Part shown: positions 62,276-64,000 of the stretch, piece by piece | How the letters are laid out: the number at the start of each line of letters is the position of its first letter | Numbering within the stretch: the first letter of the stretch is position 1 | Assembly: GCF_019492185.1 (NCBI RefSeq) | Contig: NZ_JAICCF010000001.1 | Span: 1,364,001 to 1,428,000 of the forward strand | DNA length: 64,000 nucleotides | Reading direction: 5' to 3' | DNA from: Chitinophaga rhizophila | GTDB lineage: Bacteria; Bacteroidota; Bacteroidia; Chitinophagales; Chitinophagaceae | Translations under genes and position numbers: made by a program | Notes under the pieces: model-generated | The model's database searches: none | The model's input: only the letters and a program-made list of their open reading frames with translations | Told to the model about the DNA's origin: nothing

Positions 62276-63772
62276 GTGGATTTGTTCAGAAACTTTTACG
62301 AGGGCTTTGTATTTGTATATGGCTGCACCATGCTGTTCATGTACGCGTTACTGGCCATCCTCTCACTCCGGGGCATTATCAGGTTCCAGCGTAAGAACAG
62401 TTATGTAGACTACAATAAAATGCTGCAGTCTCCGCTTGCGCCCGGCATCTCTATTATAGCGCCCGCATTCAACGAAGGCGTCACTATTATCCAGAACGTG
62501 CGTTCTCTCCTGACGCTGAACTATCCGCGTTTTGAAGTGATCATTGTCAATGACGGTAGTACAGACGACACGCTAACGAAACTGATCAATGAGTTTCAGT
62601 TACAGGAAGTGGACTTTGCCTATAACGAGCGTATCAAATCCCAACCTGTAAAGCGACTCTTCAAGTCTGTTAATACTGCTTACGATAAACTGGTAGTGAT
62701 AGATAAAGTCAATGGTAAAAGTAAGGCGGATGCCTCCAACGCGGGTATTAATGCGGCTGCCTATGATTACTTCCTGTGTACCGACGTTGATTGTATCATT
62801 GAAAAAGATACGTTGTTACGCATGATCAAGCCATTTATGGATGAGGAACATAACAAGATTACGGAGGTTGGCGAGCCCTGTCCTGAATGTGGATATGTGC
62901 ATGTAAAGGAAGACAGCGTACGTGTCATTGCCACCGGTGCTACCCTGCGTATTGCTAACTCCTGTGAAATTGATGAAGGTGTGATCACCCGTGTGCGCCC
63001 TCCTGAAAAATGGCTGCCTCGTTTCCAGGAGATGGAATATCTCCGTGCATATGTACTTGGTAAAATGGGATGGAGTGTGATCAACTGCGTACCCAACGTA
63101 TCCGGTGGCCTCGGACTCTTTGATAAAGAGATTGCCATTAAAGCCGGCGGCTACGACAGTAAATCTTTTGCGGAAGACATGGACATTGTAACCCGCATGT
63201 GTACCTATATGATCGATAACAAACTGAAATATGCGATCAGGTACATTCCTACTACACAGTGCTGGACGGAAGGACCTCCCAATATGAAGGTGTTCAGCCG
63301 TCAGCGTACCCGCTGGGGCCGTGGTCTGGCAGAGATCATTACTATTCACCGTAAAGTGATCTTTAATCCGCGTTACCGCAAGCTTGGTTTAGTGGTACTT
63401 CCATACAACCTCTTCTTCGAGTTCCTGGCCCCTATCATCGAATTTACCGGTATCATCTATTATATCTACCAGATCATTACCGGCAATATCAACTGGCAGA
63501 ATGCACTGATTCTATTGTTATTCGTATATCTGTATTCTGTGATGATCACTACACTGGCTGTATTATGGGATCAGATCACGTATAAATATTACAAAACCTG
63601 GAGAGAAGTGGTCGGACTTGCTTTAATGGCCTTCATAGAACCATTCATTTACCATCCATTGATCGTCTTCTTCGCGTTGCGCGGCTACTTCAATTTCATA
63701 ACGGGCAAAAAACATACCTGGGGGAATATGCAGCGCCAGGGATTCGGACAGAAGAAACCAGCAAACACTTAA
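62276..63772 (+). CDS. Processive family 2 glycosyltransferase with Cys-pair insert (second of two)
   Basis: A 498-residue paralogue of the preceding synthase with the same order: N-terminal helix, GT2 domain (ISIIAPAFNEGVTIIQNVRS, IIVNDGSTDDTL, FLCTDVDCII, AEDMDI), RQRTRW, and C-terminal helices. Start is a GTG at 62276: the product then begins VDLFRNFYEGFVFVYG, aligned with the paralogue's N terminus, and no ATG fits. Between the DVD and the TGATLRIANSC motif it carries an insert of about 18 residues absent from the first copy, containing CPECGYVHV, a possible metal- or thiol-binding loop. The pair may form a heteromeric synthase. Confidence 0.92.
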   Translation: MDLFRNFYEGFVFVYGCTMLFMYALLAILSLRGIIRFQRKNSYVDYNKMLQSPLAPGISIIAPAFNEGVTIIQNVRSLLTLNYPRFEVIIVNDGSTDDTLTKLINEFQLQEVDFAYNERIKSQPVKRLFKSVNTAYDKLVVIDKVNGKSKADASNAGINAAAYDYFLCTDVDCIIEKDTLLRMIKPFMDEEHNKITEVGEPCPECGYVHVKEDSVRVIATGATLRIANSCEIDEGVITRVRPPEKWLPRFQEMEYLRAYVLGKMGWSVINCVPNVSGGLGLFDKEIAIKAGGYDSKSFAEDMDIVTRMCTYMIDNKLKYAIRYIPTTQCWTEGPPNMKVFSRQRTRWGRGLAEIITIHRKVIFNPRYRKLGLVVLPYNLFFEFLAPIIEFTGIIYYIYQIITGNINWQNALILLLFVYLYSVMITTLAVLWDQITYKYYKTWREVVGLALMAFIEPFIYHPLIVFFALRGYFNFITGKKHTWGNMQRQGFGQKKPANT

Positions 63773-63774
63773 TC

Positions 63775-64000
63775 ATGATGTCTCTTTTAAAATATATTCT
63801 ATCAGGCACGGTACTCTGCTTATCTCTACAGGTACAGGCGCAGCTCTTCAGCAAAGGAAAAGATGCGGATGAACTGTATAACGAGGCTGTAAAGGAAACA
63901 AAACTGCAACACTATCAGAAGGCAATACAACTGTCAAAAGAGGCGCTGCAGAAAAGGCCTGACTTCATCGATCAGCAACTGCTGCTCGGCCGGTTGTACA
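63775..64000 (+). CDS. TPR-containing exported protein, start only
   Basis: The window ends 75 codons into this gene. The product begins with a signal peptide (MMSLLKYILSGTVLCLSLQV, ending QAQ at about 22-23) and then KDADELYNEAVKETKLQHYQ and KAIQLSKEALQKRPDFID, a TPR hairpin. In Bacteroidota, genes in this position often encode TPR outer-membrane barrel proteins (YaiO-like or PgaA-like), which would be the exit pore for the polymer; the barrel itself is beyond the window, so this is inference. It starts 2 bp after the second synthase. A second ATG directly follows the first (63778). Confidence 0.7.
   Translation, partial: MMSLLKYILSGTVLCLSLQVQAQLFSKGKDADELYNEAVKETKLQHYQKAIQLSKEALQKRPDFIDQQLLLGRLY

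Overview
The window looks like chromosomal DNA of a soil-type Bacteroidota close to Chitinophaga (family Chitinophagaceae). Evidence seen directly: SusC/SusD and STN-type TonB receptors with an ECF sigma/FecR pair, a MauE/Cys-peptide locus, many lipoproteins, HEAT-repeat proteins, absence of strong Shine-Dalgarno sequences, and several matches to the Bacteroidota primary promoter (TTG about 20 bp upstream of TAnnTTTG). The genus is an inference from gene content. No rRNA, tRNA, CRISPR array, IS element or prophage was recognised.

Layout. 1-2.5 kb: 3' part of pfkA and complete pyk, a glycolytic operon closed by a perfect hairpin terminator. 2.7-14.5 kb: single-gene or two-gene units: a TonB receptor divergent from an AraC regulator, an aldehyde dehydrogenase, coaA, a Crp-like regulator, a DoxX-like membrane protein, YceI, an AraC/O6-alkylguanine methyltransferase fusion, a second AraC regulator and a small outer-membrane barrel. 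14.5-15.5 kb is a nearly gene-free kilobase with a possible small RNA and a 36-residue membrane peptide. 15.5-18 kb: a metallo-beta-lactamase-fold hydrolase and RtcB RNA ligase. 18.2-18.7 kb: a protein made almost wholly of 16 tandem heptads.

18.8-33.7 kb is one exopolysaccharide locus: two FkbM-type proteins on the minus strand, then on the plus strand an acyltransferase, Wza-like exporter lipoprotein, Wzc-like tyrosine autokinase, Wzx flippase, three methyltransferases, two glycosyltransferases, a probable Wzy polymerase and a terminal WbaP/WcaJ-type initiating phosphoglycosyltransferase. Together these suffice for a Wzx/Wzy-dependent, probably methylated and acylated polymer. 34-41.5 kb (minus strand): an Ig-like lipoprotein, a secreted GH2 glycosidase with its own promoter, and a Gfo/Idh/MocA oxidoreductase - HEAT protein - lipoprotein operon.

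41.8-43.9 kb (plus): MauE-like redox membrane protein, a membrane-anchored protein of unknown function and a small secreted four-Cys protein. 43.9-52.4 kb: a SusC-SusD-TlpA operon facing a divergent ECF sigma/FecR anti-sigma pair that probably controls it. 52.5-58.8 kb (minus): a signalling cluster of small acidic protein, REC-histidine kinase, receiver-less CheB, CheR and a large hybrid kinase. Divergent from it, 59.2-64 kb (plus): a single-domain response regulator, a membrane HEAT protein, two paralogous processive GT2 glycosyltransferases and the start of a TPR secreted/outer-membrane protein. I read the last two blocks as one candidate signal-controlled polysaccharide secretion system; this is the most interesting part of the window.
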